This document shows positions 14,465 through 14,827 of a stretch of 14,827 nt of DNA, in pieces. Made by a program: the position numbers and the translations under genes. The notes below the pieces were generated by a model, which ran no database searches, had not been told where the DNA came from, and worked only from the letters and a program-made list of their open reading frames with translations. The stretch comes from Betaproteobacteria bacterium UBA3031 (GTDB lineage Bacteria; Pseudomonadota; Gammaproteobacteria; Burkholderiales; Eutrophovitaceae). Position 1 is the first letter of the stretch. Each line of letters opens with the position of its first letter. The stretch spans positions 1 through 14,827 of the forward strand of contig DFDI01000080.1 of assembly GCA_002367635.1 (NCBI GenBank). The letters are read 5' to 3'.

Positions 14465-14827
14465 ATGGACAATACAGTCACCGTTATTTTAATCGGAATA
14501 CTGGAGGGATTGACTGAGTTCCTCCCCATATCCAGCACGGGGCATTTAATCATTGCATCGAGTCTTCTATCCCTTAATGGAGCCGAAGTTAAAGCTTTTC
14601 TCGTAGTCATTCAGTTAGGGGCTATTCTCGCGGTTTGTTGGCATCAACGATTAACCATCTGCAATGCCGTAAAGGAGTTACCCCACAAAAAATGGGATAG
14701 CTTCGCCACAAAAATCGCTGCGGCATTTATACCCACGGCTTGTATTGGATTGATGTTTCACGATCTGGTCAAAACCTATTTATTCTCACCAATTTCTGTA
14801 TCCTGCGCCCTTATCCTGGGTGGCATC
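14465..14827 (+). CDS. uppP: undecaprenyl-diphosphate phosphatase (UppP/BacA), N-terminal part
   Basis: The first 121 codons are present; the gene continues past the right edge. It reads MDNTVTVILIGILEG and then TEFLPISSTGHLI, the catalytic EGxTEFLPISSTGHL signature (residues 14-28 with E14 and E18). VIQLGAILAVCW follows as the next membrane segment, then AAAFIPTACIGLMFHD. Hydrophobic helices alternate with short polar loops, as expected for this integral inner-membrane protein. It dephosphorylates undecaprenyl diphosphate, recycling the lipid carrier of peptidoglycan and O-antigen, and gives some bacitracin resistance. The ATG at 14465 is preceded by an in-frame TGA (14450-14452) and has only a poor ribosome-binding site. 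Confidence 0.95.
   Translation, partial: MDNTVTVILIGILEGLTEFLPISSTGHLIIASSLLSLNGAEVKAFLVVIQLGAILAVCWHQRLTICNAVKELPHKKWDSFATKIAAAFIPTACIGLMFHDLVKTYLFSPISVSCALILGGI

Noticed and set aside
1..14827. Mobile elements, CRISPR arrays, toxin-antitoxin or phage-defence genes
   Set aside because: No transposase, integrase, regularly spaced repeats, or small paired toxin-antitoxin genes were seen on either strand.

Overview
The window looks like the chromosome of a Gram-negative proteobacterium, most likely a betaproteobacterium of moderate-to-low GC. This rests on three things: the arrangement slmA / HAD pyrimidine nucleotidase / argB (a betaproteobacterial habit), the dacA-like / DUF493 / lipB / lipA block, and waaC-waaA with other lipopolysaccharide (LPS) core glycosyltransferases. 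The taxonomic call is an inference from synteny and protein style, not from a marker search. I saw no tRNA or rRNA gene, CRISPR array, insertion sequence or phage gene.

Layout. (1) 1-1705, minus strand: argB (arginine synthesis), a HAD nucleotidase starting 1 nt after the argB stop, and the first 47 bases of a slmA-like TetR-family gene running off the left edge. (2) 1843-4911, plus strand: a PBP5-type D,D-carboxypeptidase homologue whose three active-site motifs are all damaged, then DUF493 (ybeD), lipB and lipA, which make protein-bound lipoate. (3) 4892-11720: a surface-glycan region with genes in both directions. Minus-strand genes encode a WaaQ-like heptosyltransferase, a WaaE-like GT2 and a second GT2. 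A plus-strand gene encodes a family-17 glycosyltransferase, a minus-strand gene encodes an unrecognised protein that resembles a glycosyltransferase, and waaC and waaA follow on the plus strand. WaaA adds Kdo to lipid A, WaaC adds the first heptose, and the others probably build the variable core. (4) 11731-12294, minus: 5-formyltetrahydrofolate cyclo-ligase. (5) 12504-14827, plus: thiC (thiamine pyrimidine synthesis), then the N-terminal half of uppP (undecaprenyl-diphosphate phosphatase), cut by the right edge.

Most of the window is standard housekeeping. The strongest oddity is the PBP5 homologue at 1843-2988. It keeps its signal peptide, full length, C-terminal domain and amphipathic tail, but SxxK, SxN and KTG have each lost key residues, so it is probably a pseudoenzyme held intact in an otherwise ordinary lipoate operon. 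Others worth a look are a hairpin that puts a ribosome-binding site and a four-codon ORF in its loop just before the lipB GTG start, a thiC leader with a perfect palindrome but no visible TPP riboswitch, a GT17 enzyme in an LPS core region, and an unassigned 251-residue protein beside it.
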